Part shown: in pieces, positions 37,227 to 47,000 of the stretch
How the letters are laid out: every line of letters begins with the position of its first letter
Numbering within the stretch: the stretch's first letter is position 1
Notes under the pieces: generated by a model
Told to the model about the DNA's origin: nothing
Databases searched by the model: none
What the model saw: only the letters and a program-made list of their open reading frames with translations
From: VGWB01 sp964480945
Lineage (GTDB): Bacteria > Bacteroidota > Ignavibacteria > UBA10030
Length of the DNA stretch: 64,000 nt
Assembly (NCBI GenBank): GCA_964480945.1
Contig: CAYZRX010000005.1
Location: forward strand, 35,803-99,802
Direction: 5' to 3'
Made by a program: the position numbers and the translations under genes

Positions 37227-39272
37227 TCACCAATCGTCCGTCCGGAACGACGGGGCCGGCAATCCGTCTTTGTTGAAAAGCGTAGCCTCCGGTGCATTCG
37301 TGAAGGCATATCGGACAGCTAGCGGCCAGACTATTTCAGGATTGGAGAGGATCAGCCGGTTGCCCCGTACTCGTACGATGGCACGCTTGAATACCCGGTC
37401 CGGGCCGGCGATCTGGAATCCGTTCCCTTGAGTACCCTCTTCTACCTCGAGTCCTCCCTCCGCGTGCTCGAACAGCAGTTCAATCCTACCCTTGTGCCAT
37501 TTATCGGACTTGAACAACGGTCCGGAGTACGGGATCTCCATGCCATAGGTCTTGGCCAACGCCCACAACGCGAGCCTCCCACCCACGTCCTGCTTGTCCG
37601 CCGGATGAATGTTCGTCGCGTTCCCGATGTCAAGTGTTACAGCCATACCGGTATTCTCGATTGAAAGTGCCTCCGCCTGTGCCTCGCGCAGAAATTGCGA
37701 CTTTGTTGAAGGGCCATACTCGTACGGCGCTATTTGTACGTAGTAGAAAGGAAGAAGGCTGCCCATCCTGAAATCGCTCCTCCAGTTCCTGATAAGGAGT
37801 GGGAAGAGCACCTTGTACTGTTTCGGATCCTTGGTGTCCGATTCCCCCTGATACCAGATCACCCCTCTGATGGAATAGGGGATCACGGGTGCGATCATAC
37901 CGTTGTAGAGAGCTGTCGGGGTGTCTGCCGAGAGATCAATCGGCAAACGGGGCCTCGTCTCATACTGGTCGCCAACTGGTCCGAACACATACAGGAGATT
38001 GCCAAGATATTCCGCGACAGGCAGGTACTTCCAGTTACCCGCGAGCGAGATGCGGTCGTCGCCTCCTTCGAGGTGCAGCGCCATCGACCTTGGATCACCA
38101 TAGATCCCACCCCCGCCCTGGTAGTCGACCACGCGCACGGCGATCTGCACAACCGTGCTGTCCACGATTCCGCTCGGGACTTCATACACCCTCTCCACCT
38201 TCCACTCCCCCTCCCCTTCGTGGCCGCCGACCTTCACACCGTTCACGAATGTCGCATCGATGTCGTCGATCGGACCGAGCTCCAGAATGAGCTTCCTCTG
38301 AACCCAGTCTGGTGGAATCGTGATCTGCTTCCTGAACCAGACGACGCCATCGAAATTCCCCATCTCGGTCGCTTCCCATAACGTGGGCAAGCGCATCACA
38401 CGCCACGAGGCGTCGTCAAAAGAGGGCAACGCACACCCGTCATCTCCAAAGCTAAGCTCTTCCCACCTGCTGTCGCCTTTCCTGGCGCGCATGTCTATGA
38501 CCGGATATCGACGCAGCCAGGTCTTCATGCGTTGTTGTCCGTCGGCACTCGCTCTCACCTTCTGAAGCGTCGTGTCAAATTGCGGAGCCTGCGAGAGAAA
38601 GCGCGCGGCAATCCACGAATGAACCGCCGTTCCTCCCCAGCTGGCGTGGATCAGACCGATCGGCACGTGCAGCGTTTCATACAATTTCTTTCCGAAGAAG
38701 TAGGCCGTCGCGCTGAAGTCGCCCGAAGTGGCGGGTGAGCACTCCGCCCACGCTCCATCGCACTCCGACTCCGGTACGGCGGAGAATGCCCGCCTCACGG
38801 TGAACAAGCGGATGTTGGGGAAGGATGAATTCTTAATCTCCCGTGCCGAGTTCTGGACCGTGTCCGTCGGCGGCCATCCGGCAAGCGGCATCTCCATGTT
38901 TGACTGTCCGGAACATAGCCAGACCTCGCCGACAAGAACATTTCTGATCGTCAGCGCCGTGTCATCGTGTCCGATGACGAGCTGATACGGCCCGCCGGCT
39001 GCGGGTGTGTTCAGTTTCAGCACCCAGGAACTGTCCGGATCGACGCGGGTCGCAACGCTCGTTCCCCACGACGATTCAAGCCTCACCTCGGACCCCGGCA
39101 TTCCTCGTCCCCACAAGGGGACGATGCTCTGTTGCTGGAGGACCATATTATCGGTAATGAGAGGTGCCACACGGAAGAGCCTCTGTTGGCATATGGCGAA
39201 CGAGGATATAAGGAACAAGGAAAGAAGAAGAGAGGCCACGGTGGCATTAAGCGACGGGTCGCGGGTCTTCAT
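37227..39272 (-). CDS. Sialate O-acetylesterase-type SGNH esterase
   Basis: A 681-residue exported esterase. A signal peptide (SLLLSLFLISSFAICQ) is followed by an Ig-like N-domain (APLITDNMVLQQQSIVPLWG), SGNH block I with the catalytic Ser (LCSGQSNMEMPL), and HASWGGTAVHSW. An inserted GH2-like jelly roll follows (about 255-395, VWFRKQITIPPDWVQRKLIL). Then come GVIWYQGESDT and NIHPADKQDVG, carrying the catalytic Asp/His region. In hemicellulose loci such proteins often remove acetyl groups from mannan, xylan or xyloglucan; that role fits the mannanase next to it. It is transcribed away from the mannanase. Confidence 0.83.
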   Translation of the reverse strand: MKTRDPSLNATVASLLLSLFLISSFAICQQRLFRVAPLITDNMVLQQQSIVPLWGRGMPGSEVRLESSWGTSVATRVDPDSSWVLKLNTPAAGGPYQLVIGHDDTALTIRNVLVGEVWLCSGQSNMEMPLAGWPPTDTVQNSAREIKNSSFPNIRLFTVRRAFSAVPESECDGAWAECSPATSGDFSATAYFFGKKLYETLHVPIGLIHASWGGTAVHSWIAARFLSQAPQFDTTLQKVRASADGQQRMKTWLRRYPVIDMRARKGDSRWEELSFGDDGCALPSFDDASWRVMRLPTLWEATEMGNFDGVVWFRKQITIPPDWVQRKLILELGPIDDIDATFVNGVKVGGHEGEGEWKVERVYEVPSGIVDSTVVQIAVRVVDYQGGGGIYGDPRSMALHLEGGDDRISLAGNWKYLPVAEYLGNLLYVFGPVGDQYETRPRLPIDLSADTPTALYNGMIAPVIPYSIRGVIWYQGESDTKDPKQYKVLFPLLIRNWRSDFRMGSLLPFYYVQIAPYEYGPSTKSQFLREAQAEALSIENTGMAVTLDIGNATNIHPADKQDVGGRLALWALAKTYGMEIPYSGPLFKSDKWHKGRIELLFEHAEGGLEVEEGTQGNGFQIAGPDRVFKRAIVRVRGNRLILSNPEIVWPLAVRYAFTNAPEATLFNKDGLPAPSFRTDDW

Positions 39273-39602
39273 CTCAGTGACAAGAGTTAAGAATGAACGC
39301 CTCTAGACCACTTCAATAGAGCAAATCCCCTGCCAGTTTGAGATTGTTGATTCTCTGGCGGAAAAACCACCCCTTCGTGCGTCGCGCCCACAACCATTTA
39401 TCAAATCAATAATCCCTTCTTCTTTTAACAATCAAAAGGGCAAGCTTGCCCTGAGAAAATGGGCGGGGCCGCGCTCCGGGTTTCGAGCCTGCTTCGTGGC
39501 ATCGTTTGTGAATAATCTGCATATTTTCAGTTCGGATTGGCGTCGATGAACATACTCTCAACCCCCCTCGGCCGTTGAGGCCTTTGAGAACAAGGTGGAT
39601 CT
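39273..39602. other. Divergent promoter region, about 330 bases
   Basis: This spacer lies between the esterase (minus) and the mannanase (plus) and should contain both promoters. AAGGTGG at about 39591-39597 is the mannanase ribosome site. AT-rich stretches occur at 39396-39440. No further element can be named. Confidence 0.4.
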
Positions 39603-40970
39603 ATGAAATGGCAGAAGAAATCGCTTCTGTGTGCACTGGGCGTCGTTTCCCTTCTTTTGTCTTCGTGTTCTTTCCTTTCCCTGTTTCGGGAACGCGATAA
39701 CTTCATCACGATTCGGGGAACGCAATTCATCCATAACGGGTCACCCTACTACTTTGCGGGAACAAACTTCTGGTACGGGTGCTATTTGGGCTCGACGGGC
39801 TCGACAGGTGACCGGCCGCGCCTCCTCCGGGAACTGGATTCGATGAAAGCAAACGCCGTTGTGAACCTCCGCGTCCTTGCCGCGTCGGAGGAATCGTACA
39901 TTCGCCGGTCCGTGAAGCCGGCCATCCAGCGCGCCCCGGGAGTCGTTGATGATTCTCTTCTCCAGGGCCTCGATTTTCTGCTGGCGGAAATGGCAAAGCG
40001 CGACATGCACGCCGTGCTGTTTCTCGGCAACTACTGGGAGTGGTCCGGCGGAATGGTGCAGTACAACGTCTGGACGGGAGCCAAACCCGTCGATCCGGAA
40101 GACCCGGCCCAGGGCTGGGGAGCGTTCATGGACTTCTCCGCGACGTTCTATTCCAATCCGGAAGCCATTCAACTGTATCGAAACTATGTCCACATGATCG
40201 TCACGAGACGAAACACGGTGAGCGGCAGGTTGTACTCCGAAGATCCGACGATCATGTCCTGGCAGCTGGTGAATGAGCCGAGGCCGGGCCGCGACAACGA
40301 GGAAGGGCGAAGGAACCTTCCCGCCTTCTACCGCTGGATCGATCAGACGGCGATGCTCATTCATTCGCTCGACACCAATCATTTGGTGAGCGCAGGGAGC
40401 GAAGGTACTGTCGGCACGCTCCAGTCGGAAGAGTACTACCTTGAAGCGTACCGGACGCCGCACATCGACTACCTCAACCTGCATCTGTGGCCGCTCAACT
40501 GGAGTTGGTTCGATCCGAAACGGTGGGAGGAAACGCTGCCGCCAACGGAAACGAAAGCCGTTGCATACATCAACCAGCACTTCGCACTGGCGCGAAGGCT
40601 CGGCAAGCCGATCGTTATGGACGAATTCGGCCTAGGGCGGGACAATGGAGAAATCCTCCCGGGAACGCCGACGAGAGCGCGGGACCAGTACTACCGGTTG
40701 ATCTTTCGGGTGCTCGAGGATTCGGCTCGTGCCGGGGCGCCGATTGCAGGGTCGAACTTCTGGGGATGGGGAGGTGAGGGGCGAGCGCAGCACCCGGACG
40801 GAATGTGGAGACCGGGCGACCCGTTCGTCGGCGATCCGCCGCAGGAGCCTCAGGGACGGAATTCGATTTTCATTTCCGACACCTCGACGCTCAGGATTAT
40901 ACGCGAACACGGTCAGAACATGCTGAGGCTGAGCGCGGCAGCTTCGCTCATCGTCTCGAAGCAGCCTTAG
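39603..40970 (+). CDS. GH5 beta-mannanase-type lipoprotein
   Basis: A 455-residue lipoprotein (lipobox LLLSSC, Cys about 22) carrying a GH5_7-like mannan endo-1,4-beta-mannosidase domain: FAGTNFWYGCYLG, Glu225 as acid/base in QLVNEPRPG, LNLHLWPLNW, and nucleophile Glu341 in VMDEFGLGRD, with SNFWGWGGEGR near the C-terminus. The ribosome site AAGGTGG precedes the ATG. It converges with the GH130 gene and overlaps its end by 4 bases. It should cut mannan into oligosaccharides at the membrane surface or periplasm, for import by the adjacent symporter and phosphorolysis by GH130. Confidence 0.87.
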   Translation: MKWQKKSLLCALGVVSLLLSSCSFLSLFRERDNFITIRGTQFIHNGSPYYFAGTNFWYGCYLGSTGSTGDRPRLLRELDSMKANAVVNLRVLAASEESYIRRSVKPAIQRAPGVVDDSLLQGLDFLLAEMAKRDMHAVLFLGNYWEWSGGMVQYNVWTGAKPVDPEDPAQGWGAFMDFSATFYSNPEAIQLYRNYVHMIVTRRNTVSGRLYSEDPTIMSWQLVNEPRPGRDNEEGRRNLPAFYRWIDQTAMLIHSLDTNHLVSAGSEGTVGTLQSEEYYLEAYRTPHIDYLNLHLWPLNWSWFDPKRWEETLPPTETKAVAYINQHFALARRLGKPIVMDEFGLGRDNGEILPGTPTRARDQYYRLIFRVLEDSARAGAPIAGSNFWGWGGEGRAQHPDGMWRPGDPFVGDPPQEPQGRNSIFISDTSTLRIIREHGQNMLRLSAAASLIVSKQP

Positions 40971-42175
40971 CGGGATCTCGACCGACTGGACTTTTTCGCG
41001 AGGATCTTGAGGTTCTTCTCGATGAGAGCAACCCGCTGGCGGACTGACACCCCGGTGCGCAAACCGTCCTCAGGGGTGTGCAAGACGTAGTCCAGAAGCT
41101 GATCCGACGTCGACGTGGCAACGTGTACTCTCGTGTCCGACGAGCCGTAGAAGATAAACACTTCCCCGTTCTTCCTCATCACCCATCCGCTGCTGAACAC
41201 TACGTTGGAGACGTCTCCGACGCGCTCCTCCCCTTCCGGGGCGAGAAAATACCCTCCCGGTCGTGCGATCACTCTGTTCGGCTCCTTCAGATCCGTCAGG
41301 AACAGATAGAGCACGTATCGCAACCCCGCGGCGGTGTTTCGAACCCCGTGGGCGAGCTGGAGCCACCCTCTGTCGGTCTTCAGAGGGGCAGGCCCAAGGC
41401 CGTTCTTCACTTCCTTGATGGTGTGATACACCCGGTCATCAATGATGGTTTCCGAGTCGATGACCGCGTGTTCGATGCTCTGCGAGAGTCCCCACCCGAT
41501 GCCGCCGCCCGAACCGGTGTCAATAAACCCATCCTGCGGTCGCGTGTAGAAGGCGTACTTCCCATCAACGAACTCCGGGTGAAGAACGACATTTCGCTGC
41601 TGGGGCGAGACGGTTTTCAGGTCATCCAGTCGTTCCCACGTCTTCAAATCTCTCGTCCTGGCAATGCCGCATTGTGCGATGGCAGCCGAAGTGTCGGTTC
41701 GTGGCGCCTTGGGATCCTTCCGTTCCGTGCAGAACAGCCCGTAGATCCACCCATCTTCGTGCTGGACAAGCCTCATATCGTAGACGTTGACATCAGGAGT
41801 TCCGGTCTCGGGCAGCTGAATCGGAGAGTCCCAGAAGTGAAAATTGTCGATCCCGTTCCGCGACTCAGCGACTGCAAAGAACGATTTTCGATCGGCACCT
41901 TCAACCCGCACCACGAGGAGGATCCTCCCGTCGATCTCTATTGCGCCGGGGTTGAATGCGGCATTGACCCCCATGCGTTCCATGAGGTACGGGTTGGAGC
42001 GATAGTTGAGATCATATCTCCAGAAGAGAGGGGCATGGTGGGCGGTGACAACGGGGTGCTCGAATCGCCGGAGAACACCATTGGTCGATCCGAGCGATTT
42101 GTTCTTTCTCTTCAGCAGGATTTCTTGCTTCTTGACGAGCCGTCGGACGGCCGCGTTGAATTCACTCTGTGTCAT
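40967..42175 (-). CDS. GH130 beta-1,4-mannosyl-glucose phosphorylase
   Basis: A 402-residue cytoplasmic phosphorylase closely matching GH130 subfamily 1: FNPGAIEIDGRILLVVRVEG, RKSFFAVAES, and Asp133 in VNVYDMRL as the proton donor (Asp131 in the Bacteroides fragilis enzyme). YGLFCTERKDP, PQQRNVVLHPEF and GYFLAPEGEERVGDVSNVVF also fit. It would convert mannosyl-glucose (or mannobiose) plus phosphate into mannose 1-phosphate and the free sugar. It lies 13 bases after the SSS symporter, so uptake and phosphorolysis are probably cotranscribed. Confidence 0.9.
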   Translation of the reverse strand: MTQSEFNAAVRRLVKKQEILLKRKNKSLGSTNGVLRRFEHPVVTAHHAPLFWRYDLNYRSNPYLMERMGVNAAFNPGAIEIDGRILLVVRVEGADRKSFFAVAESRNGIDNFHFWDSPIQLPETGTPDVNVYDMRLVQHEDGWIYGLFCTERKDPKAPRTDTSAAIAQCGIARTRDLKTWERLDDLKTVSPQQRNVVLHPEFVDGKYAFYTRPQDGFIDTGSGGGIGWGLSQSIEHAVIDSETIIDDRVYHTIKEVKNGLGPAPLKTDRGWLQLAHGVRNTAAGLRYVLYLFLTDLKEPNRVIARPGGYFLAPEGEERVGDVSNVVFSSGWVMRKNGEVFIFYGSSDTRVHVATSTSDQLLDYVLHTPEDGLRTGVSVRQRVALIEKNLKILAKKSSRSRSR

Positions 42176-42188
42176 GATTCATTGCCGC

Positions 42189-44048
42189 CTACTTTATTGT
42201 CGTCAAAGCCTCTGCCGGTGCGAGCTCCTTCCTTTCTCCCGGCAAGATCTCGGCAGCTGCTTCATCGAGCTTGTTCCACCAGTTCAGTTTGAGGATGACA
42301 GACGTGAGGATGGTAATGCCCAGGACGGCGAGGAACATCTTGTAGTCATGCACGACCAGATAGATGGGAAGCGCCACGAGCGATGCTTGCCAGATTATGC
42401 CGACCAGAACATTCGTCGCGTCACGCTTGAAGCTCTTGTTCGGCTGAAACGACGGATAAATCTTCTTCGCTTTCTCATATACAGGCTTCCACCACCCCCA
42501 CGGCCTCACCTGGATGTAGAACTTCATGAGGACCTCGTCGGGCTCGGGCTTGGTCATGTAACTCCCGAGGATACATCCCACCAACGAGACTCCGAGGATA
42601 TAGGGAAACGCCGACAGGGCCGGAACCGAAGGGAAAGCGAAAGGAATGAAGAGGGCAGCCGCGATGCCTGCCACCATTCCCCAGAAATACCCATAGCCGT
42701 TCAGCCGCCACCAGTACCATTTCAAGAGATTGGAAGCCGTATAGCCCCCGAAGAGGGCATTCACGATCCATAAGGTCACTTGATTGATGGACTCGACGAT
42801 GAGGCCGAAGGCGAAGCCGAGCAACACGAAGACCACGGTGATCACGTAGCTGAGCCGAACGTACTTTCTCGGTTCGGCATTGGGATTGATGAACCGCTTG
42901 TAGATATCGTTGACAACATAGGCAGGCGCGGCGTTGATCGTAGCCGCGTACGTAGACATGAAGGCGGCGAGCAGGCCGGCCAGCAGAACGCCGATCAGTC
43001 CGACGGGGAGCAGGTTCTTGATCGTATAGGGAAGCACCATTTCGAAATCAATGTTTCCCCCCATCGCCTGCAACTGGGGCGTGTAGTAGACCAAGGCCAG
43101 CACGGTCAAACCGGCAACCATCATGTATCTCGGGAAGAACAGGACCACGGACACAAACCAGCTCATCTTTGCCGCTTCCTTCGGCGACCGGGTCGCAAGC
43201 ACGCGCTGCATATCGTAGTTGGGGGCTGGACCGGCGGAACTGACGAGCATCCCCTTAAACAATACCATCATGAAGAGGATCCCGAAAAGACCATAACCGT
43301 CACTCTGGATCTTGGTATTCACGGCATCGATGAGCCCAGTCCAGTCGAGATCGAGCCTCCAACCGAAGAAAATGTTTGTCCATCCCTCCGGTATGAACTT
43401 GCTCAACATCTCGGGTGAAACCGCGTTCATGGCGAGGATGCCAACCACGATCGATGCGACGGTCATCACAAGGAACTGGATAACCTCCGTAATGACGACG
43501 CTGAACATGCCCCCCTTCACGGCGTAGATGGCCGTCAGAGACATGAAAATGATAGCGTAGGCGTCGGGAGATAGATTCCACGGCAGAAAGATCGCCGCGA
43601 ATTTGCCTATCCCCTTGAAATCATACGCGATGAAGCCGATGACGCTCACCAGGGCGAATACCACAACACTGATATGGGAGAGTTGTGCCCCCCGGCTCTT
43701 TCCGAATCTGGTTTCAATCCATGCCGCGCCGGTCATAACGTTCGACTTCCGCAGCCAGATGGCAAGATACACCATCAAGAAGACCTGGTTGAAGATAGGC
43801 CAGAGCCAGGGAAGCCAGACGCTCTTGAGGCCGTAGACAAAGAGAAGATAGACAAGCCACATTGTGCCCGTGATGTCGAACATGCCCGACGCGTTCGAAA
43901 CGCCGAGCATCCACCACGGCAGGGAGTTGCCACCGAGAAAGTACCAGTGGATGTCCTTCGCTGCTTTCTTCGAGACAATGACGCCAAGCGTCACCACAAC
44001 GGCGAAATACGTGATGATGATGGCGATATCGATGATGTGAACTTCCAT
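42189..44048 (-). CDS. SSS-family sodium/solute symporter
   Basis: A 619-residue membrane protein with about 14 helices and the SSS signature (AGLLAAFMSTYAATINAAPAYVVNDIYKRF). The N-terminus (IIITYFAVVVTLGVIVSKKAAKDIHWYFLGGNSLPWWMLG) is typical of sugar/Na+ symporters in Bacteroidota carbohydrate loci. It has a longer C-terminal part with extra helices (VGIIWQASLVALPIYLV). Gene order and spacing suggest it imports mannosyl disaccharides for GH130. Confidence 0.88.
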   Translation of the reverse strand: MEVHIIDIAIIITYFAVVVTLGVIVSKKAAKDIHWYFLGGNSLPWWMLGVSNASGMFDITGTMWLVYLLFVYGLKSVWLPWLWPIFNQVFLMVYLAIWLRKSNVMTGAAWIETRFGKSRGAQLSHISVVVFALVSVIGFIAYDFKGIGKFAAIFLPWNLSPDAYAIIFMSLTAIYAVKGGMFSVVITEVIQFLVMTVASIVVGILAMNAVSPEMLSKFIPEGWTNIFFGWRLDLDWTGLIDAVNTKIQSDGYGLFGILFMMVLFKGMLVSSAGPAPNYDMQRVLATRSPKEAAKMSWFVSVVLFFPRYMMVAGLTVLALVYYTPQLQAMGGNIDFEMVLPYTIKNLLPVGLIGVLLAGLLAAFMSTYAATINAAPAYVVNDIYKRFINPNAEPRKYVRLSYVITVVFVLLGFAFGLIVESINQVTLWIVNALFGGYTASNLLKWYWWRLNGYGYFWGMVAGIAAALFIPFAFPSVPALSAFPYILGVSLVGCILGSYMTKPEPDEVLMKFYIQVRPWGWWKPVYEKAKKIYPSFQPNKSFKRDATNVLVGIIWQASLVALPIYLVVHDYKMFLAVLGITILTSVILKLNWWNKLDEAAAEILPGERKELAPAEALTTIK

Positions 44049-44435
44049 GACGGGTTTCAGTGTTGGAGGTGGTTAGGAAAAACCTTTGAAAGCAAATCAC
44101 AATCCATGCCACTCACCATTGCGCGCGAGGCGTCATTTTCAGAGGGTTTTTGAGAGACCTTTCCGCGCCCTTTTATCACTCTGATAATGTCGGAGGAATT
44201 GATAAAGGGAAAAGCACCGATTTCGCAAGTGAGAACCGGATCTCCCCTGCTGGAGGAGTGGCCCGCTCTGAGACCTGGTCCGGTTCGATCACGCCGCGAC
44301 CCGACGTTGAGACCGTGCCCTTTTCGTGAGGCTCGACCCACCCCCAGTGAGGAGCACTTTCGTCAAAGAGTTCCTCCGCTCTCAGATTGACTTTCTCGAT
44401 GCCGAGCGGTATTTTTTCGACAACTTCTTCCCCCT
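44049..44435. other. Divergent intergenic region
   Basis: About 390 bases lie between the symporter (minus) and the GT87-like gene (plus). Short frames on both strands have no recognisable content. Promoters for both genes are expected here, but I cannot place them. Confidence 0.35.
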
Positions 44436-45746
44436 GTGCCGCTGAAAACACATCCAACACACCGGCTCATTCCCCTCATTGCGACTCTCGCGGTGATGCT
44501 CCTGGCGATCCGCTGGATTCCCATCGCGCCGATCATCGCGTACACGGCAGTCTTCATTTCTGCATCGGTCCTTTACTGGGTGATCTGCCGAGAGTCGCTT
44601 CACGTCGAAGCCTCTGGACGTGGGCTCATGCCGCTGCTCATCGTCCTTATTCTGGTGCGCGCGAGCTTCATCGGGATGCAGCCCCTTGGCTCAGATGACG
44701 TCTACCGCTATGTATGGGATGGCCGCGTCCAGACAGCGGGGATCAACCCGTACCGATTCGCCCCGGACGACAGCACGCTGCGCCCTCTCAACAGCAAGGA
44801 ACTCCCCTCCCACGTGAACCACCCCGACATGAAGACGATCTATTTTCCGTTGTGCCAGTGGCTCTTCTATGTCGGCTACCACCTGAGCGGAGAGCACGTG
44901 TGGGGCTTTCAGCTTCTTATCCTCCTCGCGGAGATCCTGACCATCGTGAGCCTCATCATGCTTATGCGGGAGCTTGCGTACTCGCCGTGGCTCGTGCTCA
45001 TCTATGCCGCTAATCCGCTCGCGATCCTTCAATTCTCCCTCGATGCTCACGTCGATGCGTTCGGATTTCCGCTGCTTATCTTCGCGTTCCTTTTCTATCA
45101 TAGAAAGAGAACAACCTTTTCGCTCCTCCTCTTCGGATTCTCGCTCTTGATCAAGCCCGTTGCTCTCGTCATCCTGCCGATTCTGTTTCTTCACGAGCGC
45201 GGTCTGCTCAACAAAGCCAAGGCGGTTCTTCTGCCGCTGGCAGTCGTTCTCATCCCCTTCATACCGTACGCGCTCAATGCCAATCCTTTCGAAGCTCTCA
45301 CCACATTTTCGGAGCATTGGTACTTCAACGGCGCCCTCTTCAGCATGCTGTATCCATTGTTTTCAGACAACCAGACAACGCGCCTGTGGTGTTTTGCCAT
45401 CCTCGCGGTTGTGTTGATGGCGCTGTACGTAAGCAGAAAGCCTCTGCACGAGAAGGCTGTGCTCGCAGTTCTCTTTTTGCTTCTCTGTTCGCCCGTGGCA
45501 CACCCCTGGTATATGGGATGGCTGATCGTTCTCCTCCCTCTCGCACCGATTTCGAGCGGGCTCGCACTCGCGGCGACGGCGAGCCTACCGTCCGTCACGT
45601 TTGTTACCTATCAGCTGAATGGCGTTTGGAAAGACTACCCGCTGGTTTTGGTTCTTGAGTACGTGCCTGTCATCGCGCTTCTGCTTTTCGACCTATTCAA
45701 GAGGGGAGCGACACGAGCAAGCACAGGAAATGAGGTGGGAACATAG
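44436..45746 (+). CDS. GT87-like (GT-C fold) membrane glycosyltransferase
   Basis: A 436-residue protein with about 10-11 membrane helices. The early loop SDDVYRYVWDGRVQTAGINPYRF carries the acidic pair and WDGR motif seen in GT-C mannosyltransferases of the GT87/DUF2029 group. HPDMKTIYFPLCQW is also typical. It would transfer a sugar from a polyprenyl-phosphate donor on the outer face of the inner membrane. The start is a GTG at 44436; a later ATG inside the first helix is possible. It stands alone, followed by hairpins. Confidence 0.7.
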   Translation: MPLKTHPTHRLIPLIATLAVMLLAIRWIPIAPIIAYTAVFISASVLYWVICRESLHVEASGRGLMPLLIVLILVRASFIGMQPLGSDDVYRYVWDGRVQTAGINPYRFAPDDSTLRPLNSKELPSHVNHPDMKTIYFPLCQWLFYVGYHLSGEHVWGFQLLILLAEILTIVSLIMLMRELAYSPWLVLIYAANPLAILQFSLDAHVDAFGFPLLIFAFLFYHRKRTTFSLLLFGFSLLIKPVALVILPILFLHERGLLNKAKAVLLPLAVVLIPFIPYALNANPFEALTTFSEHWYFNGALFSMLYPLFSDNQTTRLWCFAILAVVLMALYVSRKPLHEKAVLAVLFLLLCSPVAHPWYMGWLIVLLPLAPISSGLALAATASLPSVTFVTYQLNGVWKDYPLVLVLEYVPVIALLLFDLFKRGATRASTGNEVGT

Positions 45747-45821
45747 GCGAGACGACAACAGATTTGGTGTGTGAGGAAGGTAAGAGAAGGGTAGATTGCT
45801 GCTCCTTCGGCCGCAAACGAT

Positions 45822-45855
45822 AAGTCCCCACCAGCTTTCGCCAGCAGGGACTTTT
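45822..45855. terminator. Terminator hairpin after the GT87-like gene
   Basis: AAGTCCC (45822-45828) pairs with GGGACTT (45847-45853), and the T run continues to 45855. It lies between convergent genes and starts 76 bases after the GT87-like stop. Confidence 0.6.
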
Positions 45856-45856
45856 C

Positions 45857-45964
45857 ATCGGGACTGCAAGCGGGGCAGCCCGATAAAGACTCTAGACACT
45901 TATGAAACGATAGCGGCTCGGTTCACTGGTGCGAGTCCCCGTGGAAGCTCTAGAATTCACGGGG
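45857..45964. repeat. Two further tandem stem-loops
   Basis: ATCGGG/CCCGAT (45857-45862 with 45879-45884) has an inner CTGC/GCAG stem. CCCCGTG/CACGGGG (45937-45943 with 45958-45964) forms the second. With the preceding terminator this makes three hairpins in 143 bases. They may be extra terminators for the minus-strand lipoprotein or a structured RNA; neither can be decided here. Confidence 0.45.
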
Positions 45965-46001
45965 CTGCAGTTGTTTCCCGTTTCACCATGCACTCGATGG
46001 A

Positions 46002-46496
46002 CTACCGCCGGCCCCTCGCGGGACGATGTCCGACCATGACATGGCCGCCATAATGTCCACCGATGTGCGAGTATCCGCTGTAGATTGATGGATACCAAGG
46101 ATACCAGTAGTACCAGGGATCGGGGTACCAGAAAGCGCTCCAGTAGGGATCATACAGAGGGGCATAGACTCGTGTTCGACGCACGGGTCGTGGTTTCTGG
46201 CTTGTCTGGATCATCGCGCTGATGACCCGTTCGCTCACACCCTCTTTCTTCAGGGTCAGAATATCATCCGTCGTCAGCTTGAAGTACGAATCCGTGGCTT
46301 TGATCTGGTTGATGATCACGTCGTCGCCCACGTTGTCCTTCGCCAGCGCAATAACATCATCGATCGTCATTGGTGGGGGCAGCAGCGAGTCCTGTACCGC
46401 CTGCATGTCTCGATCGCGATGCGTGTAGTAGCCGGACATGCAACCCGTCCCAACAAATGAGACCGCTAACGCAATGAGAAATACGATTTTCTTCAT
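46002..46496 (-). CDS. Small putative lipoprotein
   Basis: A 164-residue protein. The N-terminus (MKKIVFLIALAVSFVGTGC) looks like a lipoprotein signal with a slightly unusual lipobox. A helical segment follows (MTIDDVIALAKDNVGDDVIINQI, LTLKKEGVSERVISAMIQ), of a kind seen in many envelope proteins of the FCB and PVC groups. The tail is rich in Tyr, Trp, Pro and His (YDPYWSAFWYPDPWYYWYPWYP). The frame is open further upstream, but ATG 46496 has AAGGAG/AAGGG upstream and starts the signal. Function unknown. Confidence 0.7.
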   Translation of the reverse strand: MKKIVFLIALAVSFVGTGCMSGYYTHRDRDMQAVQDSLLPPPMTIDDVIALAKDNVGDDVIINQIKATDSYFKLTTDDILTLKKEGVSERVISAMIQTSQKPRPVRRTRVYAPLYDPYWSAFWYPDPWYYWYPWYPSIYSGYSHIGGHYGGHVMVGHRPARGRR

Positions 46497-47000
46497 ATCC
46501 CTTCGCTCCTTTGATGCAAATATGACTTCCTCTTCCGCCCCGTTGGGCACCCTCTCACTAGATGGAAATGCTCCCTTCCCAACGAAGGCAGAAGAGCCAG
46601 ACTTCATAAAGTCAACCCTTGTGCCACGAAACATTCGATTCCCAGGCTGTTTTGGGGAAAACGAGCCTCAAAATTGTCCCAGTCGTACACAAAAATCTAC
46701 ATGGATGTCCTTTTTTTGAAGTTGTCAGTTGGCCGAATTAACGAAGGGAGTAAGCTGAGCTGTAACTTATCTGTCCGGCATTGACGGAGCGGAGCGCCAC
46801 GACGCAAACGACGTCGCTGCCGATGATGGGCCTCTTCATGGTTCAAACTTCGTTTCGTACCATCAGGCATGCCGCCCCCGGCGCGATGAGATCGAAGAAA
46901 AGAAGAGAGTAAGGAGGAAATTACTGAACACTCAGACTGACCTCGGAGTGAGAATCTTGCAGCGTCTGAGGTGGTGTTTCAAATCAGAAAGGATAGGTAG
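46497..47000. other. Divergent intergenic region, about 500 bases
   Basis: It holds the presumed promoters of the lipoprotein (minus) and the PAS protein (plus); AAAGGA at about 46988-46993 is the PAS gene's ribosome site. The base composition is mixed, and no RNA gene or repeat is recognised. Confidence 0.4.

Noticed and set aside
45820..46000. tRNA or other classical RNA gene in the structured region
   Set aside because: Hairpins are present but no cloverleaf with acceptor stem, anticodon loop and T loop can be drawn.
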